A stretch of 34,540 nt of DNA from Candidatus Aminicenantota bacterium (GCA_030610885.1 JAUWQW010000015.1:1-34540); one strand, 5' to 3'; positions 24,610-33,991 are shown, counted from the first letter of the stretch. The notes: generated from the sequence alone by a model not told the origin. A program made the numbers and translations.

Positions 24610-25514
24610 ATCTTTCTACTGATTTGGGATTTATAAAATTAAAAAATCCTGTTATAACTGCATCTGGAACCTTTGGTTATGGTGAAGAATTTCAAGATTT
24701 CTTTAACCTTGATATACTTGGTGCATTTGTTTTAAAAGGAATCTATAAAAATCCAAGATCTGGAAACCCTCCCCCCAGAATACACGAAACTGCTTCTGGG
24801 CTTTTAAATTCAATTGGTCTTCCAGGTCCCGGAGCAAAAGAATTACAAAAAATCGTAAAAAGAATCCATAGATTAACCAAGACTCCGATTATTATCAATG
24901 TGTGTGGTGATACAGATGAAGAATATATTGAAGTTGCAGAAATCTTTGATAAGATGGATGAAGTAACAATGCTGGAATTAAACATTTCGTGTCCAAATAT
25001 AAAAAGGGGCGGGAAATGCCCGGCTCAAGATGAAAAGCACACATATAAATTAGTTAATCAAATAAAACATAACACAAGTAAACCTCTAATTGTAAAACTC
25101 TCGCCAAATGTTAATGATATCTCCTCAATAGCAATATCAGCAGAACAAGCAGGAGCTGACTGCATTTCTCTTGTAAATACTTTCCTTGGTATGGCAGTTG
25201 ATTTAGATTCAAAGAGACCTGTTTTCAAAAATCTCTTTGCTGGGCTCTCAGGTCCAGCCATCAAACCTCTTGCTCTAAAATTAGTATGGGAAGCTGTTCA
25301 AAGTGTACATATCCCCGTAATCGGGATTGGAGGGATTACTTCAGGTAGAGATGTTCTGGAATTTATATTAACAGGAGCATCAGCTGTACAGATAGGCACA
25401 ATCAATATTGTTGAACCTAAAGCATCTGTCAGAATTATAAAAGAAATTGAAGATATAATGAAAAAATTAAATATAAAAAATTTAGATGAGATAAAAGGAA
25501 AACTTAAAATATGA
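24603..25514 (+). CDS. pyrD: Dihydroorotate dehydrogenase (class 1B) catalytic subunit
   Basis: 303 residues starting at GTG 24603, supported by GGAGG seven bases upstream and no later in-frame Met near the N-terminus. It converts dihydroorotate to orotate with FMN. ITASGTFGYG (18-27), NSIGLPGPG (69-77) and the catalytic loop NISCPN with Cys130 identify the class 1 enzyme; class 2 has Ser here. IGIGGITSGRD and GASAVQIGT hold the FMN phosphate. It overlaps pyrK by 7 and pyrF by 4 bases, so all three are one transcript. Confidence 0.96.
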   Translation: MVDLSTDLGFIKLKNPVITASGTFGYGEEFQDFFNLDILGAFVLKGIYKNPRSGNPPPRIHETASGLLNSIGLPGPGAKELQKIVKRIHRLTKTPIIINVCGDTDEEYIEVAEIFDKMDEVTMLELNISCPNIKRGGKCPAQDEKHTYKLVNQIKHNTSKPLIVKLSPNVNDISSIAISAEQAGADCISLVNTFLGMAVDLDSKRPVFKNLFAGLSGPAIKPLALKLVWEAVQSVHIPVIGIGGITSGRDVLEFILTGASAVQIGTINIVEPKASVRIIKEIEDIMKKLNIKNLDEIKGKLKI

Positions 25515-26200
25515 AAGATAAAATTATAATAGCACTAGATTTTGATAACTTAGATGTTGCAAAAAAATTGGTAGATGATTTGAATGATGCTATTTTTTTT
25601 AAAGTTGGACTTTTACCATTTTTGAAATTCGGCAATGAAATAATCTCTTATTTAAAAAGTAAAGATAAAAAGTTATTCCTTGACCTTAAATTCAAAGATA
25701 TTCCAAACACCATATATTGGGCAGTAAAATCATCTCTAAAATACTCACCCGATTTTTTAACAATTCATCTTACAGGTGGAGCTGAGATGATAAAAAAGTC
25801 TGTTGAAGCTTCCAAAACAAAAAACAACCTGACAATTCTAGGTGTGACAATTTTAACATCATTATCAAGAAATGATCTCATTGATATTGGAGTAGAACTT
25901 TCAGTAGAAGATACTGTTTTAAAATTATGTGAGCTGGGATTAAAAAATGGTTTAAAATCATTCGTATGCTCACCTCTTGAAATAGAATCCATAAGAAAGA
26001 GATTTGGAAAAGATATAACTTTAGTAACCCCTGGAATAAGACCTGATTGGTCTGAAAAGGGTGATCAGAAAAGAGTTTTTACTCCAAAAATGGCAATACA
26101 AAAAGGCGCTGATTTTCTTGTTATAGGAAGGCCCATAACACAAAATAGAAATCCATCAAAAGCTTTTAAATTAATACTTCAAGAAATAGAAAAGAGTTAA
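25511..26200 (+). CDS. pyrF: Orotidine 5'-phosphate decarboxylase
   Basis: 229 residues, the normal size of bacterial PyrF. It converts OMP to UMP, the last step of de novo UMP synthesis. The N-terminal IIIALDFD and the catalytic FLDLKFKDIPNT, with Asp58, Lys60 and Asp63, are intact, as are TIHLTGG, TPGIRP and the phosphate-binding VIGRPIT. The start overlaps the pyrD stop (ATGA). pyrE and the carbamoyl-phosphate steps are not in the window. The stop is 13 bases from the convergent transporter gene, with no clear terminator between. Confidence 0.96.
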   Translation: MKDKIIIALDFDNLDVAKKLVDDLNDAIFFKVGLLPFLKFGNEIISYLKSKDKKLFLDLKFKDIPNTIYWAVKSSLKYSPDFLTIHLTGGAEMIKKSVEASKTKNNLTILGVTILTSLSRNDLIDIGVELSVEDTVLKLCELGLKNGLKSFVCSPLEIESIRKRFGKDITLVTPGIRPDWSEKGDQKRVFTPKMAIQKGADFLVIGRPITQNRNPSKAFKLILQEIEKS

Positions 26201-26213
26201 GCTCAACTTCAAG

Positions 26214-27587
26214 TTACTCTCCTTCTCCCTTATTTTTTGATCTTCCTAAATATTTATCATAAATTGCCAGACCAATCATTGATAAAACTCCCATAAATGC
26301 AACAATCAGCCACATTGCTACAGGATTTGTTGGTAGACCCTTTTTATGTGGAGTTAAAATGAAGTATTCAAACATAGCACCGCCAATAGGAGAGCCAATA
26401 ATAGTTCCGAAAGCAATCGGCAAATTTGCATATCCCAGATAAAGTCCTTCTTCACCTTTTGGAGCAATTGCACCAATATATTCAAACTGTCTGGGCGATG
26501 CCATCATCTCGCCAACTGCCATTGAAGCAAGTGATAACAATATAAATATTCCTGCAAGAGGAATTGCAATCCCCATAAAACTTATCTTTTTAGCTATATC
26601 CGTAAACAATATGACAGGTAATATATTTACAAGCATCCCAAGAGTAGTAACCATAATACCAATCATAATGGATTTCAAGGATGTCCATTTTTTTGTTAGA
26701 TTTGTTATCAATAATTGAAAAAGTACGATCATAACAGGGTTTATAAGTGTATATACTTCAACCGGAGCTTCAGGATCTACAAATCGTAAAAACAAAGGTA
26801 TCAGGTTATATATTTGAACATATATAAACCAGAAAAACCCCATAACTATAAGAAAGAATACAAATTTCTTATTTTTCAAAACAATAAAGATGCCAGCTAT
26901 TGCCTGTGCTAAAGTTTTCTTCTTTACTCTTTGATCATCCTTTTTCCCATCACTTACATATTCAGGCTCTTTATAAATAAAAATTACAATAAAGAGACCA
27001 ATGAGTGCAAAAATGGTTGCCACATAAGTGAAAATAGCTGGAATACCCATATTAATTCTAGTAAAATAAGATACACCTCTTCCTGTCATTGAGCCTATAT
27101 TTATGACCATATAAAAAATACCAAATCCAAGTACTGCTTTTTTCCCGGATGTTTTCTGAACTGTACCTGCTATGCATGGTTTAACTATTGATCCCCCTAT
27201 ACCAACTAAAATAATTCCTAATACTACAGGAATTGTGTAATCAATCTTCTCTCCAATTGCAGGTTTAATTAGTACGGGCCAGAACTTTTGGACAGTGCCA
27301 AGAATAAAGTATCCAAAAGCAATAAGAACAAAAGAAATACTCAATGATCGTTTAAATCCATACTTATCAGCCAGTGTCCCACTTAAAATAGGGAGAAAAT
27401 ATATAACCCCCCAAAGCAATGTACCATTCAAAAATGTTGAAAATGTAGGACTCATTCCCAGTACTTCATTAAAGTAAATGACAACAAATGAGGCAACTGC
27501 ATAAAAAGCTGCACGTTCAACTAATTCAATACTATTTGCAGCCCAAAAAGATTTGGGAAAATGATTCCCTTTTTTACCTTCTATCAT
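26214..27587 (-). CDS. MFS transporter, POT/peptide-transporter-like
   Basis: 457 residues with about 12 hydrophobic helices and a central charged loop (DGKKDDQRVKKK), typical of the major facilitator superfamily. The first helix carries ELVERAAFYA, which resembles the ExxERxxYY proton-coupling motif of POT (di/tripeptide) transporters. GTLADKYGFKRS is the MFS loop 2-3 motif, and GGSIVKPCIAG fits the POT group. The substrate is probably small peptides, but other solutes are possible. Its AAGGAG ribosome site is formed by the last codons of aspS, three bases away, so it is the distal gene of the ispH operon. Confidence 0.83.
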   Translation of the reverse strand: MIEGKKGNHFPKSFWAANSIELVERAAFYAVASFVVIYFNEVLGMSPTFSTFLNGTLLWGVIYFLPILSGTLADKYGFKRSLSISFVLIAFGYFILGTVQKFWPVLIKPAIGEKIDYTIPVVLGIILVGIGGSIVKPCIAGTVQKTSGKKAVLGFGIFYMVINIGSMTGRGVSYFTRINMGIPAIFTYVATIFALIGLFIVIFIYKEPEYVSDGKKDDQRVKKKTLAQAIAGIFIVLKNKKFVFFLIVMGFFWFIYVQIYNLIPLFLRFVDPEAPVEVYTLINPVMIVLFQLLITNLTKKWTSLKSIMIGIMVTTLGMLVNILPVILFTDIAKKISFMGIAIPLAGIFILLSLASMAVGEMMASPRQFEYIGAIAPKGEEGLYLGYANLPIAFGTIIGSPIGGAMFEYFILTPHKKGLPTNPVAMWLIVAFMGVLSMIGLAIYDKYLGRSKNKGEGE

Positions 27588-27590
27588 TAT

Positions 27591-29345
27591 TTACTCCTTC
27601 TCTATAAATTTAACTCCTAGTTCTGATAATTGCTTTTCAGAGACCTTTGAAGGAGACCCTGTTAACAAACAAAGAGAAGAAGTGGTTTTTGGAAATGCAA
27701 TAACTTCTCGTATTGATTCTTCTCCTGTTAACAACATGATTATCCTGTCTAAACCAAATGCTATCCCAAGGTGAGGTGGAGTACCAAATTTTAATGCATT
27801 GAGAAAAAAACCGAATTTCTCATCAATTTCTTCATCATATAGACCCAACAATTTAAATACTTTTCTCTGAAGGTTTATATCATTGATACGTCTACTTCCG
27901 CCACCTATCTCAACCCCATTCAACACAAGATCATATGCAATTGATTTTACATTTAATGGTTCAGAATCTAGTTTTTCAATATCTTCCAATTTTGGAGAAG
28001 TGAATGGGTGGTGGTTTGAATCTAATCTTTTTTCATCTTCATTATAGGAAAACAGAGGAAAATCAACAATCCATAAAAACTCAAGCTTATCCTTATCAAT
28101 CAATTCTTTTCCAAGGTATTCTCTCAATTTGCCAGTAAGAAACAAAGATTGAGATGAAGTATCTCCAATTAAAAATACTATATCATTTTTGTTTATTTCA
28201 TTTTCTTTATAAAAATTCTTTAATTTTTCAGGCTCAATCTTTAAAGAGGATTTGAAACCATTTTCTGTTTTTTTAATCCAAACTGCACCCTTTCCACCTA
28301 TTTTTCTAATATAATTATTAACATCTTCAAGTATTTTCCTTGAATATCTTGATGATTCAGGCAATACAAGACCTTTTATCTTCCCATTATTTCCAATAAT
28401 ATCATTTAATATATTTGAATTAAATTTTGCAACTTTTTCAGTGAAATCTTTTATCTCATACGGAATTCTTAAGTCAGGTTTGTCATTTCCATATTTATTT
28501 ATAACTTCATCATATGACATTACCCTAAAAGGTGTATTAATGTCAACTTTCCTAACATTAAATATTTCCTTAAACATACCTTCAACAATTTCAAACAATT
28601 CCTTGGGTTCAGCGAAACTCATTTCAATATCTATTTGCGTAAATTCAGGTTGTCTGTCAGCTCTTAAATCTTCATCTCTAAAACATTTAATTATTTGAAA
28701 ATATCTCTCAAATCCAGCTACCATCAATAGTTGTTTGAACAATTGAGGTGATTGTGGCAAAGCAAACATCTTGCCTTTATAGATCCTTGAAGGTACAAGA
28801 TAGTCTCTAGCCCCCTCAGGTGTAGCTTTTGAAAGCATTGGAGTTTCAATATTAAAAAATCCTTGATTTGACAAATAATTTCTTATTCTAAGATCTACTT
28901 CACTTCTTATCTTAAAATTTCCTTGCATTTTTTGATTTCTTAAATCTAAATATCTATATTGAAATCTCAATTCCTCAGAAACATCAGAATTATTTTCTGG
29001 AAAAAATGGAGAAAGTTCAGAGTCACTTAAAATTTCAATTTTCTCAGCTACAAGCTCTACATTCCCTGAAAATAAAGAAGGATTTGGATTTGATCTTTTT
29101 ATTACTTCTCCAAAAACCATGAGAACATACTCTCTACCTATTTTCTTTACTAATTCTATATCAGAATAATCCTCTTTCACCACAATTTGAAGTATACCTT
29201 CTCTATCTCTTAAATCTATAAATGTGATACCACCTAATTCTCTTATCTTATTTACCCAGCCATAAACCTTAATTTTTTTATTTAAAACTTTTTCATCAAT
29301 TTTTCCGCAATAAAATCCTCTTTTTAGATATTGTTTATCAGCCAT
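27591..29345 (-). CDS. aspS: Aspartate-tRNA ligase
   Basis: 584 residues, the bacterial type with the GAD insertion between motifs 2 and 3. An N-terminal anticodon-binding OB fold (VYGWVNKIRELGGITFIDLRD-like, about 25-50) leads to motif 1 (RSEVDLRIRNYL) and motif 2 (CFRDEDLRADRQPEFTQID). Motif 3 is GIAFGLDRIIMLL. It loads tRNA-Asp; whether it also misacylates tRNA-Asn cannot be decided. It starts inside hisS (22-base overlap), with AGAGGA nine bases before the ATG. Confidence 0.97.
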   Translation of the reverse strand: MADKQYLKRGFYCGKIDEKVLNKKIKVYGWVNKIRELGGITFIDLRDREGILQIVVKEDYSDIELVKKIGREYVLMVFGEVIKRSNPNPSLFSGNVELVAEKIEILSDSELSPFFPENNSDVSEELRFQYRYLDLRNQKMQGNFKIRSEVDLRIRNYLSNQGFFNIETPMLSKATPEGARDYLVPSRIYKGKMFALPQSPQLFKQLLMVAGFERYFQIIKCFRDEDLRADRQPEFTQIDIEMSFAEPKELFEIVEGMFKEIFNVRKVDINTPFRVMSYDEVINKYGNDKPDLRIPYEIKDFTEKVAKFNSNILNDIIGNNGKIKGLVLPESSRYSRKILEDVNNYIRKIGGKGAVWIKKTENGFKSSLKIEPEKLKNFYKENEINKNDIVFLIGDTSSQSLFLTGKLREYLGKELIDKDKLEFLWIVDFPLFSYNEDEKRLDSNHHPFTSPKLEDIEKLDSEPLNVKSIAYDLVLNGVEIGGGSRRINDINLQRKVFKLLGLYDEEIDEKFGFFLNALKFGTPPHLGIAFGLDRIIMLLTGEESIREVIAFPKTTSSLCLLTGSPSKVSEKQLSELGVKFIEKE

Positions 29346-30574
29346 TTATCAAGTTCCTCTTGCTTTATTGTAATTTGCTCATAATTTTTCATACTTTTTA
29401 TTGAAATTGATTCATTAACAATTTCATCCTCTCCTATAATGAAAGTATAATCAATTCCAATTTTATTAGCTTTTTTTAATTGTTTCTTTAAATTTTTTAA
29501 ATTGTAATCAACATAAACACAATAGCCTTTATCCCACAATGATTTCGCTAATTGTATAGCTTTATTCATTAAAGGAAGGCTCTGATACGCAATAAAAATC
29601 ATCTTATCTTTTTTGTGTTTAACATCATCTAATTGAAGTATTATTCTTTCAATTCCAGCAGCAAAACCCATACCAGAGATATCTGCACCGCCTAATTCTT
29701 TGATAAGGTTATTATATCTGCCTCCACCAAGCAGAGCATCTTGAGCTCCCAATTGGCTTGAAGTTATTTCAAAGGCTGTTTTAGTATAATAATCAAGACC
29801 TCTTACTAATCTTGGGTTCAAATTAAATTTAATTTTAAAAATCGATAAAGCCTCTTTCACTTCTTCAAAATGAGTCCCACACTCTTTACATAAATAGTCT
29901 ATAATTTTTGGAAAATCATTCGATATTTCAATACATTTAAGATTTTTGCAATCAAAAATTCTCAACGGATTCGTATAGATTTTTTTTTGACAATCAACGC
30001 ATAGTTCTTTCATTCTCTTCTCAGATTCAGTTCTAAGATGTTTTAGGAAGTTTGGTCTACAATTTTCACATCCCACTGAATTTAGATGAAGCTGAATATC
30101 CCTGACATTTATTTCCTTTAAAAAATCATATGAGGAATAAATTACTTCTGCATCAACCTGAGCACTTTCATCTCCAAACACTTCTACGCCAAACTGATGA
30201 AATTGTCTAAATCTTCCTTTTTGAGGTTTGTCATACCTGAACATAGGTCCAATATAAAAAAATCTCAAAGGGTAAACTCTATTAAAAAGGTCATTTTCAA
30301 TTGCAGCCCTTACAACAGAAGCAGTATTTTCAGGTCTTAGAGTTAAATCCCGATTCGCTTTATCTTTAAATGTATACATCTCCTTTTGAACAACCTCTGT
30401 TTCAGTCCCAATTCCCCTCTGGAAAAGTTCTATATGTTCAAAAATTGGAGTTCTTATCTCTTTATACATAAAGCGGGGAAAATAATCTCTTAGCTTTTCT
30501 TCAAGGTAATGCCATTTTGCTATTTCTGGGGGGAAAATATCCTTGGTCCCTTTAGGAGCAATTATTCTTTTCAT
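29324..30574 (-). CDS. hisS: Histidine-tRNA ligase
   Basis: 416 residues, class II synthetase. APKGTKDIFPPE (6-17), motif 2 (RPENTASVVRA and FRYDKPQKGRFRQFHQ) and the His-specific motif RGLDYYTKTAFE are all present. A mid-protein region has four Cys pairs (CENC, CVDC, CKNLKC, CKEC), seen in HisRS of several anaerobic groups and likely to bind zinc. The C-terminal anticodon domain is intact. The HIT gene ends 14 bases upstream and aspS overlaps downstream; hisS-aspS is a common pair. Confidence 0.97.
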   Translation of the reverse strand: MKRIIAPKGTKDIFPPEIAKWHYLEEKLRDYFPRFMYKEIRTPIFEHIELFQRGIGTETEVVQKEMYTFKDKANRDLTLRPENTASVVRAAIENDLFNRVYPLRFFYIGPMFRYDKPQKGRFRQFHQFGVEVFGDESAQVDAEVIYSSYDFLKEINVRDIQLHLNSVGCENCRPNFLKHLRTESEKRMKELCVDCQKKIYTNPLRIFDCKNLKCIEISNDFPKIIDYLCKECGTHFEEVKEALSIFKIKFNLNPRLVRGLDYYTKTAFEITSSQLGAQDALLGGGRYNNLIKELGGADISGMGFAAGIERIILQLDDVKHKKDKMIFIAYQSLPLMNKAIQLAKSLWDKGYCVYVDYNLKNLKKQLKKANKIGIDYTFIIGEDEIVNESISIKSMKNYEQITIKQEELDKWLINNI

Positions 30575-30588
30575 AAAATTTTTTATAC

Positions 30589-31071
30589 TTAACCTTTATT
30601 AAATTCTTCTCTTAAAATATCATATACATTATTAATTTCATATGATACAACTTTTGTATTACCAGTAACTGCCATAAAATTTGCATCTCCCTCCCATCTT
30701 GGGACTATATGAATGTGAAAATGATCCTTAACTCCTGCGCCAGCAGTTTTTCCAATATTCATGCCAATATTAAAACCATCTGGCTTATATTTTTCCTTTA
30801 AAATCTTTAAGGATTTGTTCATTAAATCCCACATTTCACATGAAATTTTATAATCGATTTTATCAGGTGAATCTACATGTTCATAAGGTACAACCATTAT
30901 ATGTCCGGTATTATATGGGAATTTATTTAATATAACAAAACAATTCTCCCCTCTATAACAAACCAGAGAATCTTTATCCTTTAATTTTAAAGCTTCGCAG
31001 AATATACACTTTTTTTCCCCACTAAACTTAGAAATAAAGCTCCATCTCCATGGAGCAGATAAAAAATTCAT
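30589..31071 (-). CDS. HIT-family nucleotide hydrolase/phosphorylase-like protein
   Basis: 160 residues. The catalytic triad motif HFHIHIVPRW is complete, with the middle His (about 119) as nucleophile. C22 and C25 (CIFC) with other residues make the usual zinc site near the N-terminus, and the opening APWRWSFI is typical of the Ap4A-phosphorylase-like branch. These proteins cleave dinucleoside polyphosphates or nucleoside phosphoramidates in the cytoplasm. Its ATG overlaps the rpsA stop by four bases. Ap4A is a by-product of aminoacyl-tRNA synthetases, and two such genes follow. Confidence 0.92.
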   Translation of the reverse strand: MNFLSAPWRWSFISKFSGEKKCIFCEALKLKDKDSLVCYRGENCFVILNKFPYNTGHIMVVPYEHVDSPDKIDYKISCEMWDLMNKSLKILKEKYKPDGFNIGMNIGKTAGAGVKDHFHIHIVPRWEGDANFMAVTGNTKVVSYEINNVYDILREEFNKG

Positions 31072-32780
31072 TTCTTTTTAACAATCGCACTCTCAAACAG
31101 GTCACCAACAGTAGTGGAAGATTTATCATTTGACTTTGAATATTTTTCGATTTCTTCTCTCTCTCTCTTTTTATTAAGTTCCTTAAAACTAAGATATACC
31201 CTTCTCTTATCTTGTGATGTTCTTGTAACCATTGCCTCTTTTTTCTCCCCAACTTTATAATTTTGATTAATTTCCTCAATTGTGAGTCGATTTTCATCTA
31301 TATCATTCAACCTTATAAAGCCCTCAATATTTTGTGAAATTTCAACAACTATCCCATTTTCATTGATCTTTTTTATTTTAACTTCAACAATAGTACCAAC
31401 CATCCTTTTTTTAAAGAAATCTTTCCATTCATCATCACTTAACTGTTTTATACCCAACCTTACTTTATAATTGAAATCCAGTTCATCGCTCAAGATTACT
31501 GATTCAACCGTTTCCCTTTCCTTGAAAAAATCTTTTGCAGAATCAATCCTGAAATATCTGATATCCGAAATTTTCACAACTCCCTCAACACCCTCCTCAA
31601 GTTCAATAAAAACTTTAGAATCCAGTACTTTCTTTACAACTCCTTTTACTATTTCACCAACCTCATGTTTTTCTATATATTTTTCTTCTGGTCTCATCTC
31701 AAGCTGTTTCAACCCAAGTTTTATTTTTTTGTCATCTTTATTCAATTCTATTACCTGAACCCAAGGTTTATCTCCAATAGCAACATATTCTTCTACTGAT
31801 TTAGGCCTGCCTTCCCAGGTCAAATCTGAAACATGTAGTAATCCCTCAACTCCCTCTTCCAGTTCAATAAAAGCTCCAAAATCAACAATTTTAGTAACTT
31901 TGGCAATAACTCTTTTACCAACTGGATATTTATTTCCAATATCAATCCATGGATCAAGATATTTTTGTTTCAAACCCAATGAAATTTTTTTCCTCTCTTT
32001 ATCAATATCAAGTATTTTGGCCTCAACCTCATCGCCATTTCTGAGCTTTTCTTTTGGATGACCTATTCTTCCATAAGAGATATCTTCCTTATGAATAAGA
32101 CCATCAATACTACCAAGATTAATAAAAGCGCCATAATCCATTATTGTTGTAATTATACCTTTTACAATATCTCCGACTTTAAGAGAATTTATTAATTTAT
32201 CTATTTTCTCTTTTCTTTCTTCTTCCAGCAAAACTCTTCTTGAGATTACACCTGTTTCATCCCTTTGATTCAATTTATTCACTTTAAACCAAAATTCTCT
32301 ACCTAATAACTTTTGAGGGGCTTTTATCTTTTTGATATCAGCCTGGCTCATTGGAAGAAACATCTCCACACCCATATCCACCAAAAAACCTTTATTATCA
32401 GGCAATACTTTAATAATTTTTCCTATAACAGAAATGTTTTTTTCATATGCGCGTTGAACTTTTTCCCAACCCTCTTTTACATCCAATTCTTTTTTTGAAA
32501 CAGTTATATATCCCTGTTTTCTATTTATTCTTTTACAAATAATATTGATAGAATCCCCAACCTTATAATTCAAATCTCCGTTCCAATCCAGCAGTTCTGT
32601 CTTATTCAGAATGCCTTCTGTTTTACGACCAATATCAATAATAACCTTATTATTATCAATCTCAATAATTGTTCCATTAATAGGAGTGGTATAATCAATG
32701 GATTTCATGTCAAAATCCCTCATCAATTCTGAAAAATCATTTTCATCATTAGTGTGTGTAATTTCTTTTCTTTTTTCCAT
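31068..32780 (-). CDS. rpsA: 30S ribosomal protein S1
   Basis: 570 residues with six S1 (OB-fold) domains, as in long bacterial S1 proteins. Representative cores are NGTIIEIDNNKVIIDIGRK, KGIITTIMDYGAFINLG, AKVTKIVDFGAFIELEEGVE and KGVVKKVLDSKVFIELEEG. S1 unfolds and positions mRNA on the 30S subunit. The third and fourth domains carry GAFI(N/E)L and VEGLLHVSDL motifs. GGGAG lies eight bases before the ATG. The start is inside ispH (32-base overlap), so the two are translationally linked. Confidence 0.95.
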   Translation of the reverse strand: MEKRKEITHTNDENDFSELMRDFDMKSIDYTTPINGTIIEIDNNKVIIDIGRKTEGILNKTELLDWNGDLNYKVGDSINIICKRINRKQGYITVSKKELDVKEGWEKVQRAYEKNISVIGKIIKVLPDNKGFLVDMGVEMFLPMSQADIKKIKAPQKLLGREFWFKVNKLNQRDETGVISRRVLLEEERKEKIDKLINSLKVGDIVKGIITTIMDYGAFINLGSIDGLIHKEDISYGRIGHPKEKLRNGDEVEAKILDIDKERKKISLGLKQKYLDPWIDIGNKYPVGKRVIAKVTKIVDFGAFIELEEGVEGLLHVSDLTWEGRPKSVEEYVAIGDKPWVQVIELNKDDKKIKLGLKQLEMRPEEKYIEKHEVGEIVKGVVKKVLDSKVFIELEEGVEGVVKISDIRYFRIDSAKDFFKERETVESVILSDELDFNYKVRLGIKQLSDDEWKDFFKKRMVGTIVEVKIKKINENGIVVEISQNIEGFIRLNDIDENRLTIEEINQNYKVGEKKEAMVTRTSQDKRRVYLSFKELNKKREREEIEKYSKSNDKSSTTVGDLFESAIVKKK

Positions 32781-33642
32781 TTTTTTTCTCCCTTTCTATT
32801 TTATAACTTTCAATAAAATCTCTAGCTCTCTCTATCTCTTCAGGAGGAGTTGAAGCACCCCCAGTAATTCCAATTGTATTAGAATCCTTTAAACTATTTA
32901 TTAAACCTGGATTATTTAAATCGCTAGCTTTTTCTAAATAAAAAGTATTAGGGTTCTTCCTTAAAGAAATCTCAAAAAGTTTTTTCGTGTTTGAAGAATT
33001 CTTTCCACCTATTACAATAACAGAATCCACTTTTGGAGCTAATTTATCTATTGCTTTCTGTCTGAGCCTTGTAGCGCTGCAAATCGTATTATAAATCTCA
33101 AGATTTTCTCCTTTTTCAAGTAAAACAGAAACAATACTTTTAAAAAAATCAAGATCCAATGTTGTTTGCGCAATAACACTAATTTTATCTCTATTTTCTA
33201 CTTTTTTTGCATCCTCTATAGAATTTATAATAATTGCATTCTTAGAATAACTCTTAGTTGCTATTACTTCAGGGTGGTTTTTATCTCCAACTATTATTAT
33301 TTGAGTATTATTTTTAGTTAAATTCTCTATTATTTTATGTGTTTTTTTTACAAGAGGACAGGTTGCATCAATATATTTAATGCTGCTTTTTTTTAATCTA
33401 TTTTCTACTTCCTTTGGTATTCCATGAGTTCTTATGACTAATTTTTTATTTGCATCTAACTCATTTAAAGAATGGATACAATTGATTCCCTTTTTTTCTA
33501 AATCTTTTAGTACAGTCCTGTTGTGAATTAACTCTCCAAATATCTGGGCACTTTCTTCATTTTTATATAATCGATTAATTATCTCCAATGCTCTTTTTAC
33601 TCCAAAACAAAATCCAGCTTCCTCCGCTATATATATTTTCAT
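32749..33642 (-). CDS. ispH: 4-Hydroxy-3-methylbut-2-enyl diphosphate reductase
   Basis: 297 residues. IspH makes IPP and DMAPP in the last step of the MEP isoprenoid pathway, using a [4Fe-4S] cluster. The three cluster Cys are present: C12 (GFCFGVKRA), C95 (DATCPLVKKTH) and C188 (NTICSATRLRQ), together with the substrate-binding NHPEV. The last 20 residues are very basic and overlap rpsA. It is the first gene of the minus-strand operon and has a consensus promoter. Confidence 0.96.
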   Translation of the reverse strand: MKIYIAEEAGFCFGVKRALEIINRLYKNEESAQIFGELIHNRTVLKDLEKKGINCIHSLNELDANKKLVIRTHGIPKEVENRLKKSSIKYIDATCPLVKKTHKIIENLTKNNTQIIIVGDKNHPEVIATKSYSKNAIIINSIEDAKKVENRDKISVIAQTTLDLDFFKSIVSVLLEKGENLEIYNTICSATRLRQKAIDKLAPKVDSVIVIGGKNSSNTKKLFEISLRKNPNTFYLEKASDLNNPGLINSLKDSNTIGITGGASTPPEEIERARDFIESYKIEREKKNGKKKRNYTH

Positions 33643-33667
33643 TATTATCCATAGAAATAGAAAGTAT

Positions 33668-33694
33668 ATTATAACATATTACAATATTTGTCAA
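33668..33694 (-). promoter_or_regulatory. Promoter for the ispH-rpsA-HIT-hisS-aspS-MFS operon
   Basis: On the minus strand, consensus TTGACA (33689-33694), a 15-base spacer and TATAAT (33668-33673), the -10 preceded by TGT (extended -10). It ends 25 bases before the ispH ATG. The short spacer is offset by the extended -10. Confidence 0.55.
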
Positions 33695-33718
33695 ACTTGA
33701 TGAGTGACAAGCAAATAT

Positions 33719-33798
33719 GGGTGGATGGGTGGATGGGTGGATGAGTGGATGAGTAGATGAGTAGATGGGTGGATGAGTGGATGGGTAGATGAGTGGAT
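33719..33798. repeat. 8-bp tandem repeat, ten units of GRGTRGAT
   Basis: Ten consecutive octamers in perfect register: GGGTGGAT, GAGTGGAT, GAGTAGAT or GGGTAGAT, followed by a degenerate eleventh. One strand is G-rich and free of C. It lies between the ispH promoter and the promoter of the restriction gene. Open frames crossing it on either strand are artefacts of the repeat. Confidence 0.9.
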
Positions 33799-33807
33799 GT
33801 GTAGGAT

Positions 33808-33832
33808 CTGGGATTTGGGGACTGGGATTTGG
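33808..33832. repeat. Direct repeat CTGGGATTTGG, two copies
   Basis: Two exact 11-base copies (33808-33818 and 33822-33832) separated by three bases, directly after the minisatellite. The rest of the 33643-34025 intergenic region holds the two promoters and no gene that I can support. Confidence 0.6.
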
Positions 33833-33962
33833 TAAAAAGAAGCAAAATCGTGGTCTGAGGTGTAGGGGCTGTGTTTATCACTGCCCAGAGGCAGTTCTAA
33901 GTTTTGAGTTGAAAAAAAACTCTTCAACATTTCGACATCTTAACTCTTCGACTTATTTCTTC

Positions 33963-33991
33963 TTGACAAACTTTTTAAGGTTCTTTATTAT
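33963..33991 (+). promoter_or_regulatory. Promoter for the restriction-modification gene
   Basis: Consensus TTGACA (33963-33968), 17-base spacer, TATTAT (33986-33991). The predicted start is near 33998, followed by AAGGAA at 34005-34010. Confidence 0.6.

Noticed and set aside
26201-26213. Bidirectional terminator between pyrF and the transporter
   Set aside because: AACTT-C-AAGTT is nearby, but without a stable stem and T tract.
33719-33798. CRISPR array
   Set aside because: The units are 8 bp with no spacers; this is a simple tandem repeat.
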